Origin: Pseudomonadota bacterium
Lineage (GTDB): Bacteria; Tectomicrobia; Entotheonellia; Entotheonellales; Entotheonellaceae
Reading direction: 5' to 3'
Assembly (NCBI GenBank): GCA_005777235.1
Contig: SXND01000280.1
Location: 1-40,733 of the forward strand
DNA length: 40,733 nucleotides
Part shown: positions 1-7,752 of the stretch, one piece after another
Numbering within the stretch: position 1 is the first letter of the stretch
Layout: every line of letters begins with the position of its first letter
Notes under the pieces: model-generated
Told to the model about the DNA's origin: nothing
The model's database searches: none
The model's input: the letters and a program-made list of their open reading frames with translations, nothing else
Translations under genes and position numbers: made by a program

Positions 1-144
1 CACTGATGCACGCGTTGACGAAGCGGTTTTGGCACACGAGACCCACACCTGCTGCAATCTTGCGAGGTGTATGCCGGAGGCACGTGCACAGCCAGTCGAC
101 CGGCACATGCTGCCTTGTCGCTGGCCATGCGCACAAATTGGGAC
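1..144. other. Left edge, no recognisable gene
   Basis: No convincing coding region or RNA is visible. The stretch ends at the outer tip of the IS1-family element. It does not continue the CHASE2 gene that the element truncates on its other side, so the two flanks of the element do not belong to one interrupted gene. Confidence 0.5.
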
Positions 145-165
145 ATTGTCAAACAAACACAGATA
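145..165 (+). repeat. IS1-family left terminal inverted repeat
   Basis: Begins ATTGTCAAACAAACACAGAT and pairs with the reverse complement of 961-981, differing at about two positions. The transposase stop codon (149-151) lies inside this repeat, as is usual for compact IS1-family elements. Confidence 0.85.
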
Positions 166-915
166 GGGTAATTTCTTTGTTGAGTAGTAGTATTACTGCG
201 GTTTTGAGGGCTTCTATGCTTTTGCTGTAGCAGAGAGTTTTTCGATGCAATCTTGCCAAGTAATGCCGCAATCTGCAATGCCAAGATTCCACCAAACAAG
301 TTTCGCTTTTGCTTACATGATGTTGGTTAGCAAATTCATAGCAGCCATAGACCTTGTTTCCATCAGTGCAGAGATGCTCTACAATATATTGTTTTTCAAT
401 ACGAAAAGCCATTTTGAGATAAGTACTAAGTGTGCCGTCACCTACTTCAAATGCAAATAAATCGCCCGCGTTCCGATCAACAGCAGTCCATATTCTGGTA
501 AACTTTCCTTACCACTCCCCAGTTGCACGGTTTGTGCGAGGTTTTTTTTGATGAATGTATAAAGCTCGTCCATCTCGACCACAGGCAGAATTGCCTTGGG
601 TTGAGAGGTTTGTTCTGCCTTGCGATCTTCAACCTCTTTTTCCACAATGTTGCCCGCTATTTTTACCCAGTGAACAACCATTTGAAAATTGATCTTGATG
701 CCAAAAACCTTGCTCAAACAGCGAGCAGTTCCACGAAATCCGTTACCCTCCAAATAGAGAACCAGAGCGGCTTTTCGGATATTATTTTCGTAAATTTGAC
801 GCGCATCACCCGCAACCTGCTCCTTGCCACAATCTTTGCAGGCATATCGCTGCTTGCCCTTCGGTTTTCCGTTCTTTACGAGCCGAGTTGAACTACAAAA
901 TTTGCATGAATCCAT
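149..915 (-). pseudogene. IS1-family transposase, frameshifted
   Basis: A DDE transposase with an InsA-like N-terminus. It starts with a CxxC...CxxC zinc-ribbon (CKFC, CKDC) and a helix-turn-helix region, followed by the IS1-type catalytic start MDELYTF at about residue 116. The frame open from 915 closes at 442. Protein homology continues in the -1 frame with RIWTAVDRNAGDLFAFEVG (second Asp) and VESWHCRLRHYLARLHRKT (catalytic Glu and basic tail), ending at 149. The shift falls near 510, at a GGTAAGGAAAG stretch, between the first and second catalytic Asp. Known IS1 programmed frameshifting lies earlier, between InsA and InsB at an A-rich slippery site, so I read this as a disabling mutation or sequencing error. 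No canonical slippery heptamer is seen. Confidence 0.85.
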
Positions 916-959
916 CTAAGAACCTCCCATAATTGACAAATTACGGGAGGCAATTTATA

Positions 960-1418
960 CTATATGTGTTTGTTTGTCAATACCGCGCCGTGCGCCCACA
1001 CCACCAGGGCGTGGGACAGTGGCGGCACTGCCTTGTTGCGAAAGCCAGGCCCCGAAGTGTCCAGGTCCACCACCACCGTACGGGCCTGTAAGACGTCCAG
1101 CATGGTCAGCACTGGCAACAGGTTCTCTGCGGTGATCTGGTCCCCGAAATACTGGCTGAGATCCTCCTTCGTGATCGGCACAACCACGATCTCCGGCACC
1201 AACGGAGCAGGCCTGGCATGCTGGGCGATGTCCAGGGCTGCTTGCACCTGGGCCTCGGTCAGGCGAAACACGCCGCGCTCGCTCAGCCAGTGCGACACCC
1301 AGGCCAGCGCGAAGAAGACCAACGCGAACTTCAGAAACGACCAGCAGGTCGGGAACAGGGGCCGGGCATGCGGGTGGCGCAACCAGTGCTGCCAGAGGGA
1401 GGTGAGTCGCGGGCGCAT
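960..1418 (-). pseudogene. CHASE2-domain protein, 3' part lost at the IS1 element
   Basis: The N-terminal 145 or so residues closely match the CHASE2-type protein at 13037-14206: one membrane segment (about 28-46) followed by the HWLSERGVFRLTEAQVQAAL and VVVDLDTSGPGFRNK stretches typical of the extracytoplasmic CHASE2 sensor. Homology stops at VVWAHGA, exactly at the IS1 tip, and the frame ends within the terminal repeat. This copy keeps TGG (Trp) at codon 9, where the other copy has TAG. The start ATG at 1418 follows the FecR-like gene by about 10 bp, as in the other copy, so they formed an operon. The remaining two thirds, including the C-terminal membrane helices, are missing from the window. 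Confidence 0.85.
961..981 (-). repeat. IS1-family right terminal inverted repeat
   Basis: Read inward on the minus strand it begins ATTGACAAACAAACACATAT, matching the left end. It supplies the last codons and the stop of the truncated CHASE2 reading frame. Confidence 0.85.
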
Positions 1419-2370
1419 ACGGGCTCCTCAAGGTATCCAGACACGGCGTAACGACACCAGACCAGCCACTAGTAGAGCATCGGCGCGGTTGGGGTCGCCT
1501 ACCGCGCTGGCGTTGACGGCCTCACGCATGTGTTGCCACTCCGCTGCGGCCATGGCAAAGCGCTCCGCTGGCAGCACCAGCACCAGGGCTCGCACGTTAC
1601 TGCGTAGCGTGTCGCCGCCGCTGGTCGAGCAGACTCGCAAGAGATACAAGCCCGGCTGCATGCCTGAGACGGGGAACTGCCGTGGCGCACTGTCGGCCCA
1701 GGGTAGGGCGTGCAAGGTGGTGGGCGACGGCGGGCACTGCACCACACCGGCATCGGTCACGGGGCAGAATTCCACGGGAAAATTCTCCCGCTTGTTGAGG
1801 AGCTCCGGGAGCTGGGCGTGCCCACCGTACGGCTCCAGGAGGTCGGCGATGTCCAACGTCTCGCCCTCCAGGCGCGCCAGCCCTACCCAGCGGGTAGGCG
1901 CGCCCCCACGTTGCGTGGGCGACAGGGTGAGGATCGAGTTCGGCTTGTCTGGCGCGTCAAGACTTTGGCAATGGCCTGAGGATAAGGATGAGGCTGGAGC
2001 CGCGCTGTGGCGCTGCTGGCTGCTGTCGCTCCCACGCCAGGCGTGGCGCAATCGGCGCCTGGCACTGCAAGCCGTCTTGGCAAGTGTAGGATACGGCTTG
2101 CTCCACGCCGTGAAACGTTACGGCGATGTGGTCATCTGTGGTAGGTGTGGCATCGCGCTGCAACTGACTGTCGGCATAGATCCGGTCTCCCACCCGCAGG
2201 TGTAGACCGCTGGGCAGATCGACCCAATCCCCGTGCATCTGCGACACAAAACCAATCTCGTGACTCTGCCTCGTGCCCTCCAGGGCCTGCGCCTCCGGCA
2301 CACCACAACAGGACAGTATGACCGCGACAATGAGTGCCCCAGCGCGTCGCAACGCCTGGATTCGTGGCAT
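982..2370 (-). repeat. Duplicated FecR-like/CHASE2 block, copy A
   Basis: Long stretches of this block are identical or nearly so to 13785-15166 in the same orientation, covering the end of CHASE2's N-terminal half, the intergene and the whole FecR-like gene. The copies have diverged by independent lesions: frameshifts and the IS1 truncation here, a nonsense codon in copy B. Confidence 0.8.
1428..2370 (-). pseudogene. Secreted FecR-like protein, frameshifted copy
   Basis: A signal-peptide-like start (ATG 2370, preceded by AGGAGG) leads into LRVGDRIYADSQLQR, a FecR-like 'GD.iyt.s' strand region, then a long region ending in RRVWIP. Compared with the intact paralogue at 14216-15166, this copy has one base missing near 1979 (CCTGAGG versus CCTGGAGG) and two extra near 1954 (GGCGCGTC versus GGCGTC). 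The protein is therefore split into frames 1957-2370 and 1428-2051. It sits directly upstream of the truncated CHASE2 gene. A FecR-like role as a periplasmic partner of the CHASE2 protein is inference. The family is not one I can name with certainty. Confidence 0.75.
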
Positions 2371-2457
2371 ACGCTTTGCCTCCTGTAAGAGTCTATTGCA
2401 GTCGCTCTCCGCAGGCCTGCCTGCAAGAACGAGGCGCCCGTCCTAGGATAGCAATCA

Positions 2458-2600
2458 GTGACATCCTCTCCACCTAGATCACCGGAGTGATCGAGGTGGA
2501 GCTTCGAACACCGAAGTATCTCAGCAGAGCTGAGAGGAGGTTACGGTTACCATGTTGCATCAGGGTCTACAACACTTCCCCGTTCAAGGGCGCAGTCACA
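2458..2600 (-). ncRNA. Candidate TnpB omega-RNA (reRNA) scaffold
   Basis: The minus-strand 3' end of tnpB and its downstream flank form three consecutive stem-loops: 2520-2534 (CTCAGC/GCTGAG), 2502-2516 (CTTCG/CGAAG) and 2468-2501 (a 15-bp stem with one mismatch and a CGGA loop). TnpB guide RNAs are known to derive from this position, with the guide lying just past the right end. Here that would be TGATTGCTATCC on the minus strand. The RNA itself is inferred from position and folding only. Confidence 0.5.
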
Positions 2601-3694
2601 GCGCCCACGCCAGAGGAGCATGCCCCTTTGGCAGCGAGATTACGTGCCGCATTCAAATCCGCGTGCAGGGCGTAGCCACAGGCTACACAGCGAAACGCGG
2701 CTTGCGCTTGACGATTCTTGCGGGCGGTGTGTCCACAACGGCTACAGCGTTGACTGGTATACCGTGGGTCTTCTTCGCTGACCTGCACCCCAGCCAGCGC
2801 AGCCTTGTAGGTGATGAAGTCGAGCAATTGGGCAAAGGGCCAGCTATGCACCATCCGGTTGACCTTGCGCGTCATCTTCACGCGGTCGCGAATACCCAGC
2901 AGTGTTTCGACGTGGAGCCTACCCCCGTTGGCTGCAACGATATCCACAATCTCCCGGCTGACCTGGTGATTCATCTGCGTTGCCCATCGAGATTCTTTGC
3001 CCTGCGAACGCTTCACCATGCCAAGCTTGCGTTTTTGTTGCAGCGCCTGGCGGTAGCGGAAGAAACGTCCACGGAGAGACCGCAGGGGCTTTCCATCAAA
3101 GAACCTCACAACAGCAGGGCCACTCAGCAGCGCCACGTTTGCCACGCCCAAGTCAAGACCAAAGTGCGGACCATCAGGAGCCGGAACCTCCTCACTCTTC
3201 ACGGTCAGCATGAGATACCAGTCTGTGCCACGGCGGACAAGTTCAGAGACGGCATGCGGCAAGGCACACAACGCACGCCATACGTCAGGAATGATGAGAG
3301 GGAGCCACACAAAACCGTCAGGCGTGCTAAGCCGTGCCATCCTTTTGTCAGGGAAGACGCGCAGATTTTCGACGGCAATCCGGAGCGGCAAGGCGCGTTC
3401 CAGTCGAGGACGCGAGGTCTTTTTGCCTTGGCGCTTGCGTGTCTGCATCCCGCGATAGATCGCCAAGGCTTTATCACGCGCTTGCTGGATGATCGAGGCC
3501 GGCAACGGGAAACGGTCCCTGGCAGTACGATAACACGCCGCATGCAAACTACTCACCGAAGGCTTAGGCAACGTATACGCGGTGTCCAGGTGGAAGCGCA
3601 CTGCATCCGTAAATGCCTGCTGCATTGTCTCAAGGCGTTGCGTTTTGCCCCGATTCAATACGCTGAGTTTGAGCTGAATAACTCGTGTTTGCAT
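2567..3694 (-). CDS. tnpB: TnpB RNA-guided nuclease (IS200/605 OrfB), intact
   Basis: A 375-residue TnpB starting MQTRVIQLKL. I chose this start over upstream in-frame codons because TnpB proteins begin at this strand. The RuvC-type active site is complete: GLDLG (Asp181), HVETL (Glu263) and HADLNAARN (Asp346). A four-cysteine zinc ribbon lies between the last two (CSRCG at 317-320, CVACG at 336-339). TnpB cuts DNA next to a short target-adjacent motif under guidance of RNA copied from the element's right end, helping the element persist at its site. It is the only tnpB in the window with no stop or frameshift. It is distinct from the 18.4 and 23.5 kb copies and lacks their small upstream ORF. 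Confidence 0.92.
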   Translation of the reverse strand: MQTRVIQLKLSVLNRGKTQRLETMQQAFTDAVRFHLDTAYTLPKPSVSSLHAACYRTARDRFPLPASIIQQARDKALAIYRGMQTRKRQGKKTSRPRLERALPLRIAVENLRVFPDKRMARLSTPDGFVWLPLIIPDVWRALCALPHAVSELVRRGTDWYLMLTVKSEEVPAPDGPHFGLDLGVANVALLSGPAVVRFFDGKPLRSLRGRFFRYRQALQQKRKLGMVKRSQGKESRWATQMNHQVSREIVDIVAANGGRLHVETLLGIRDRVKMTRKVNRMVHSWPFAQLLDFITYKAALAGVQVSEEDPRYTSQRCSRCGHTARKNRQAQAAFRCVACGYALHADLNAARNLAAKGACSSGVGAVTAPLNGEVL

Positions 3695-3754
3695 AGAAAG
3701 ATGGTAGCGCAAGGACGGCTGAAGAGTAAGGCTGTTGCCCCGAAGAAGTGGCCA

Positions 3755-3813
3755 CCTTTCTTTCCCCACCAGCTCACCGCTGGGAAGCGGTCGAGCTGGT
3801 GGGGAAAGAAAGG
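3755..3813. repeat. Very long perfect stem-loop upstream of tnpB
   Basis: Outer arms 3755-3775 and 3793-3813 are perfect 21-base reverse complements. They continue into a 6-bp inner stem (ACCGCT/AGCGGT) around a GGGA loop with one bulged C at 3792. This is much longer than ordinary IS200/605 end hairpins. The GGGA loop also occurs in the left-end hairpins of the two other elements. It could be an element-end structure or a strong transcription barrier in front of tnpB. Confidence 0.85.
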
Positions 3814-4221
3814 AATCTGATGGGCTCTGAGCCTATGCAAAACCACGCGGCAAGTCCGGTTGTAATGCCTCACGGGCCTTGCCCTGCGTCCTCCATCATG
3901 CCCCCCGGAGCGCGCCAGTGAGGCGCACCGCCGGCTGGAGGCCGGGGGCACGCGCGGACGGCTGGTGATTACGTTCTGACCCCGAGGGGCAGGTCTTCTC
4001 GGTGTGGTAACATGCAGCCTTGAGAACTGCTGGGGGCTGCGCGTGTGTATGAGATGTTCCGATAGCGCTTGCACGTGTCGCCTCTTAAGTCCTGTTGCTC
4101 CTAGTGACTGGCAGTGTGCATGCGGGCCGATGTCGTGCCATGATGCGAGGCAAAATGTGCTTGTGCCCGTGCACTACATGCGGCACACTAGTGGGCGGTC
4201 GTAGAGTGCATCACATCACAG
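3814..4221. other. Gap with no supported gene
   Basis: Short open frames exist on both strands, but none shows recognisable protein character. No RNA gene or convincing promoter was identified. The stretch separates the tnpB element from the IS200/605 relic. Confidence 0.5.
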
Positions 4222-4607
4222 TCGACGTACTCCCCCGACTGAAGTCGGGGGACTCTTAGGAGTCGGTGTCGAGCAGACTCAGTGCCTCAAGGCGCTCCGT
4301 TCGGTTGGCCATCACACCCATGGATGCGTTGCCAGTCTGTGGCTCTGTGGTCTGTCGTTAAACAGCGGTGGCGAGTACCACGCAGTGCGGCAGGCATGAC
4401 AAACCTTCTGAACCTTGTCGAGGCGAACGTTCCCCGCGAAAGCGGCGTGCCGGGTAACCGGCAGACATCTCCAGGGTCTCAGGGCGCGAGGTTGCCGGGC
4501 AGTATCCACTGAGACCCGTAGAGGCACGACAAACAACCCTGGTGCCCGAAAAACGGGCACGGCGTATGCCTCCCCCCGCTGAAGCGAGGGGTCTCTTACG
4601 CCATCCT
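4222..4607 (-). mobile_element. TnpB-less IS200/605 relic (MITE-like), about 386 bp
   Basis: Both ends resemble those of the complete elements at 18431 and 23533. The low-coordinate end reads TCGACGTACTCCCC followed by a hairpin with a TGAA loop (compare TTGACATACTCCCC plus a TGAA-loop hairpin). The high-coordinate end has a GTGCCCG/CGGGCAC hairpin (4542-4560), then CCCCCCGCTGAAGCGAGGGG and TCTTACG, compared with TTGCCCAT/ATGGGCAA then a GAACGGCGGAG hairpin and TTTTACG. Nothing between them encodes TnpA or TnpB. The right-end tetranucleotide TCAA has become TCGA on the minus strand. I infer a non-autonomous or internally deleted derivative. Confidence 0.6.
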
Positions 4608-4627
4608 TTAGGATAGGAGGACGGACG

Positions 4628-4855
4628 ATGCTTCCAAACGAACAATACGTCACCGTCGAGGACGCGGCCAGGCAGATCGAGGTGCAGCCGATTACACTCC
4701 GCCACTGGTTAGCGATTGGCACGATGCCACAGTTTGAATTCGAGAGCCGGGGGTACGTGCTGCAGGCAGACGTGGACGCCTTCAATGAGGCGTGTCAGTG
4801 CCGGAACCAGCGCTCGGCCGCCGAGCGGCAGCGGATGTACGCCGTGGCGTCCTAG
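4628..4855 (+). CDS. Small helix-turn-helix DNA-binding protein
   Basis: A 75-residue protein with a strong AGGAGG ribosome site 7 bases before the ATG. Residues 7-50 (YVTVEDAARQIEVQ ... LRHWLAIGTMPQF ... ADVDAFNE) match the MerR/excisionase-type winged HTH pattern: 'T.eeaA..l.V.p.TlrrWi..G.lp', a wing strand, then a 'vdaf' helix. A charged tail follows. Such proteins bind DNA as small regulators or recombination directionality factors. It stands alone on the plus strand right beside the left end of the IS200/605 relic, with no integrase nearby. Its target is unknown. Confidence 0.75.
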   Translation: MLPNEQYVTVEDAARQIEVQPITLRHWLAIGTMPQFEFESRGYVLQADVDAFNEACQCRNQRSAAERQRMYAVAS

Positions 4856-4982
4856 ACCAACGCCCCGCAGGTCCCAGGGGCTGATACCCCTTGGGGCCTG
4901 CAGCGAGGCTTCCGAGGCAGGAGGCGCTCCAGGTTTAGGCTACATGCACTACAGGCGCAGTCCAATGAGAAGGTGAATATCG

Positions 4983-5990
4983 ATGAATGAGGCAAGCACG
5001 CCAGGAACCCCTCACCCCGCCGTCGCGGCATCGGCGGGCTACGAGAGCACATCGCGCTGGGCATCCTCCGCACCGATCCGCTATCCCGACCCCGATATCG
5101 TCGTGCTCGATGCACGCTTCCAAGCGATGGTGCTTGGCAACGCCGCCATTGAGCGTCTGGCCACCGGCTTTCGCTTCACCGAGGGGCCGGTGTACTACGG
5201 TGACGGACGCTACCTGGTGTTCTCCGACATTCCCAATGACGCGCTCCTGCGGTGGGATGAGCTTACCGGCGCCGTCGCGACCCTGCGCCAGCCCGCCGGG
5301 AACCCTGACGGCAACACACGCGATCGCCAGGGGCGCCTGCTGAGCTGCGAACTCGGCAGTCGCACGCTGACACGCACCGAGCATGACGGGATGGTCACGG
5401 TGCTGGCAGCGTCCTTTGAGGGCACCCGGCTGACGGGGCCCAATGATGTGGCGGTGCAGTCCGATGGCTCGATCTGGTTCAGCGATAATGGGGCGGGGAT
5501 TCGCGGCAACTATCTCGGAGACAAGGCGACGCAGGCATTGCCGTTTCGCGTCTATCGTCTGGACCCGGTGAGCGGCGCGCTGCGCATCGCGATCGGGGAT
5601 ATGGCGCGCCCAAACGGCCTGTGCTTCTCGCCTGACGAAACCCGCCTCTACGTCGTCGATACGCCGAGCGGTACGAAGACCACACGTGTCTATGATATCG
5701 TAGACGGCCAGGCCGTGAACGGTCGGCTGTTCTTCGACGCCATGCCCGGGTATGCGGACGGCATCCGCTGCGATACGGATGGCAATGTCTGGTGTGGCTT
5801 CTCCGGTGGCCCCGGGCAAGATGGTGTCGCAGTCTTTGCACCTGATGGCACCTTGATCGGGCGCATTCTGCTGCCGGAACGCTGTGCCAACCTCTGCTTC
5901 GGCGGCCGCAAACGTAACCGCCTGTTTATGACCGCCAGCCAATCGGTCTACGCCCTGTATGTCGAAGCCCAGGGCAACCCCGGCGGCTGA
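4983..5990 (+). CDS. SMP-30/gluconolactonase/LRE-like protein
   Basis: A 335-residue six-bladed beta-propeller protein of the SMP-30/gluconolactonase family, whose members hydrolyse sugar lactones using a divalent metal. The metal ligands expected for the family are visible: Glu67 in FTEGPVY, Asn154 in TGPNDVAV, Asn211 in RPNGLCFSPD and Asp259 in GYADGIRCD. Repeated 'DG..WF.D' and 'D..GN.W' blade motifs support the fold. There is no signal peptide, so it is probably cytoplasmic. The first 45 residues form a Ser/Ala/Pro-rich extension, so a later start is conceivable, but GAAGGTG lies upstream of the annotated ATG. The substrate cannot be told. It converges on the acyl-CoA dehydrogenase gene. 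Confidence 0.9.
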   Translation: MNEASTPGTPHPAVAASAGYESTSRWASSAPIRYPDPDIVVLDARFQAMVLGNAAIERLATGFRFTEGPVYYGDGRYLVFSDIPNDALLRWDELTGAVATLRQPAGNPDGNTRDRQGRLLSCELGSRTLTRTEHDGMVTVLAASFEGTRLTGPNDVAVQSDGSIWFSDNGAGIRGNYLGDKATQALPFRVYRLDPVSGALRIAIGDMARPNGLCFSPDETRLYVVDTPSGTKTTRVYDIVDGQAVNGRLFFDAMPGYADGIRCDTDGNVWCGFSGGPGQDGVAVFAPDGTLIGRILLPERCANLCFGGRKRNRLFMTASQSVYALYVEAQGNPGG

Positions 5991-5991
5991 G

Positions 5992-6044
5992 AGCCTCTCC
6001 CGGTAGAGGGCGACGGGTCTTGAGAGGGTCTCTTGGGAGAGGCT
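5992..6044. terminator. Possible bidirectional terminator between convergent genes
   Basis: Ten-base perfect arms AGCCTCTCCC (5992-6001) and GGGAGAGGCT (6035-6044) flank an imperfectly paired loop, just after the SMP-30 stop and ahead of the end of the converging acyl-CoA dehydrogenase gene. No T-run follows, so intrinsic termination is only a possibility. Confidence 0.35.
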
Positions 6045-6147
6045 GATCATACGGAACACAGAGATACCACCGCGTCCGTAGCGCTGGTCTGGCTCAGAGT
6101 CGAGGCAACGCCGCGCGCTTGAGGCCATCACGCGCTGGCCCCGCCGC

Positions 6148-7320
6148 TTAGGGCGCTGGAAACAGCAACGTGCCGATCGTCTCGTAGGCCACGTCGTTGG
6201 CCTGGCCCATCACCAGGCCGGCGCGGGCGTCTCGAAAGTAGCGCTCAAACGGCAGGCGCGCCGCAAAAGCCGTGCCGCCGAAGATCGTCATGAGCTCCGC
6301 CGTGACGTGCACGCCAACCTCGGCGCACAAGACTTTCGCTTGCAAGAGCGGCAGGACGGAGGTGGTCCGCGCCGCGTCCGCCATGGCCGCCGCCGCGTGC
6401 AACAGGGTCCGCGCCGCTTCGATGTGCGTGCTCAGCTCCGCCATACGGCGCTGATTAATGGCGTTGTCCAGGCGGCGCCCGCCACTCGGGTAGCGCTTAT
6501 CGCCTTCCGTGCAGGCGATCTCGAATGCCCCGGACGCGATACCGAGGTAGGCAGCGCCGTAGGTGAGAATTTGACAGGGCGCAAAGTATTTGGTCATCAC
6601 CGGGACGCTGTGATCTTCCAGCTCAATACCCACCAGGTTAGCCTCCGGCACCACGCCGTTGAAAATCATGGGGACGCTGCTATTGCCACGCATCCCCAGG
6701 CCGTTCCATGTGCCAATGGTCTCCCACGCCACCTCGTCGTGCTTAAAGATCAACAGTTCCGGCGGGCCCTCCGTTCTGCCGCCCTCAACGCGACAGAACA
6801 TGACATAGTGCGTGGCGTGTCCCGCCGAGGTCACGTACGATTTGCGCACGTGGTCGATGTGGAAGCCGCCTGGCACGCGTGGCAGCGTCGTGACCTTTTG
6901 GCGCACGGGGGTCCAGTCGTCACCCGTCTGCCCATGCGGCTCGCCACCCGGGGCGGCGGCGAACACCTCACCGCGCAGGAGCGGTTCGATGTAGCGTTGC
7001 CGCTGGTACGCCGTCGGAATCTGGCTGATGGCATCGAGGGCTTCCAGGTGCATTTTGTAGCACATCGCCGTCGACGGACACTTTTTGGCGATTTCCTCGA
7101 CGATCAGACAGGTGGTCAGCAGATCCAGCCCGGGGCCACCGTACTGCTGCGGCACGCGTATCGACCACAGACCAGCATCGCGCAGTGCATGCAGTGACGC
7201 TTGCGGAAACATCGCCTGGCGGTCGTACTCCGCGGCGCGTGGCCCAATATCGCGAGCGCTGATCTCAGCGGTGCGCTCTTTCCAGGCTTGCTGGGCAGTG
7301 GTCAGGGGGAAGTAGTTCAT
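6148..7320 (-). CDS. Acyl-CoA dehydrogenase family flavoprotein
   Basis: A 390-residue protein with the three-part acyl-CoA dehydrogenase layout: an N-terminal helical domain (LRDAGLWSIRVPQQYGGPGLD, EEIAKKCPSTA), a middle beta domain (residues about 120-230, with GGFHIDHVRKSYVTSAGHATHYV) and a C-terminal helical domain ending in FGGTAFAARLPFERYFRDARAGLVMG. The family oxidises acyl-CoA thioesters with FAD, or acts as flavin-dependent monooxygenases/desulfurases in the DszC-like branch. I could not place the catalytic Glu, so the DszC-like branch is possible. ATG 7320 is preferred over an earlier in-frame codon because AGAGG precedes it. It appears monocistronic. Confidence 0.88.
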   Translation of the reverse strand: MNYFPLTTAQQAWKERTAEISARDIGPRAAEYDRQAMFPQASLHALRDAGLWSIRVPQQYGGPGLDLLTTCLIVEEIAKKCPSTAMCYKMHLEALDAISQIPTAYQRQRYIEPLLRGEVFAAAPGGEPHGQTGDDWTPVRQKVTTLPRVPGGFHIDHVRKSYVTSAGHATHYVMFCRVEGGRTEGPPELLIFKHDEVAWETIGTWNGLGMRGNSSVPMIFNGVVPEANLVGIELEDHSVPVMTKYFAPCQILTYGAAYLGIASGAFEIACTEGDKRYPSGGRRLDNAINQRRMAELSTHIEAARTLLHAAAAMADAARTTSVLPLLQAKVLCAEVGVHVTAELMTIFGGTAFAARLPFERYFRDARAGLVMGQANDVAYETIGTLLFPAP

Positions 7321-7752
7321 ACATTGCCTCTGCTTTCTCGGCATGATGCACGATGCTCTCTATGCCAATGAGGGCCTCTGCACGCTCGCGCGCCAGAGAC
7401 GTCGTGATGAGTGCTGTCACCTGGCGAGGCCTAGCGTCGCGCACGGCCTCGCCAGCATTGTCGATCACCACCACTATGCCGCAGTCGGAGTGGCGTTGCC
7501 AGCGGCTTGCGGCTCCCACCGTCTTGGCTCTGCGTGCCCAACCCCCGGGTGGGGCATGCCCGCTGTATTGTTTGGCCCCTGATTCTTGCGCAGAGAGCGG
7601 GAGGGGATACGCCGCAAACAGGCATGAGTGGGCAGGAATGTCTATTGGAGGCACAGAGCCGCCTTGACACGCTCCACAAGGGCGAGTGGGATACCTGCAT
7701 TACGCATGGCAATGAGGAGACCATTAAGATCTATATGGGCTAGACACTACGT
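7321..7752. other. Gap with no firmly supported gene
   Basis: A minus-strand open frame (7265-7654) has a coding-like stretch around 7345-7500 (VVVIDNAGEAVRD..., LARERAEALIGIE) but matches no family I know, and it overlaps the acyl-CoA dehydrogenase start. A second minus-strand fragment near 7670-7740 reads LIAMRNAGIPLALVERVK. Both could be gene relics. A quasi-palindrome (TGCCCAACCC..TGGGGCATG) lies near 7535-7560. Confidence 0.4.

Larger units (their letters stand above)
145..981 (-). mobile_element. IS1-family insertion sequence, about 837 bp
   Basis: The element is bounded by near-perfect terminal inverted repeats of about 21 bp and carries an IS1-type transposase reading on the minus strand. 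Size and layout fit the IS1 family. It is visibly more AT-rich than its surroundings, which suggests recent acquisition from another background. I see no matching direct target duplication: the left flank ends ..TTGGGAC and the right flank starts ACCGCGCC. The right flank is the interior of a CHASE2 gene whose remainder is absent on the left. A deletion or recombination next to the element after insertion would explain this. Both ends look intact, but the transposase is frameshifted. Confidence 0.85.
2458..3813 (-). mobile_element. IS200/605-type element carrying tnpB only
   Basis: The right end is recognisable: beyond tnpB, on the minus strand, the sequence folds into stem-loops and ends GGATGTCAC, comparable to the GTATGTCAA right ends of the two other IS200/605 elements in this window. 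The left end is less certain. A large stem-loop at 3755-3813 lies where the left-end hairpin would be expected, and I placed the boundary there. No tnpA transposase is present, so it would move only with help in trans. Confidence 0.55.

Noticed and set aside
500..520. Programmed -1 frameshift in the IS1 transposase
   Set aside because: The shift lies inside the catalytic domain, after the first Asp, not at the InsA/InsB junction, and no canonical slippery heptamer is seen.
964..2205. Plus-strand ORF of 413 codons opposite the FecR-like/CHASE2 pseudogenes
   Set aside because: Its translation is Arg/Ser/Thr-rich with no domain, while the minus strand matches the paralogous block at 13-15 kb.
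2552..3820. Plus-strand ORF of 422 codons over tnpB
   Set aside because: Antisense of a TnpB with complete RuvC and zinc-ribbon motifs; no coding signal of its own.
4004..4204. 66-codon plus-strand ORF with many cysteines
   Set aside because: No ribosome site, no family pattern and no zinc-ribbon spacing; likely chance.
4935..6131. Minus-strand ORF of 398 codons over the SMP-30 gene
   Set aside because: Shadow of a gene with clear propeller motifs and a ribosome site; the reverse translation resembles no family.
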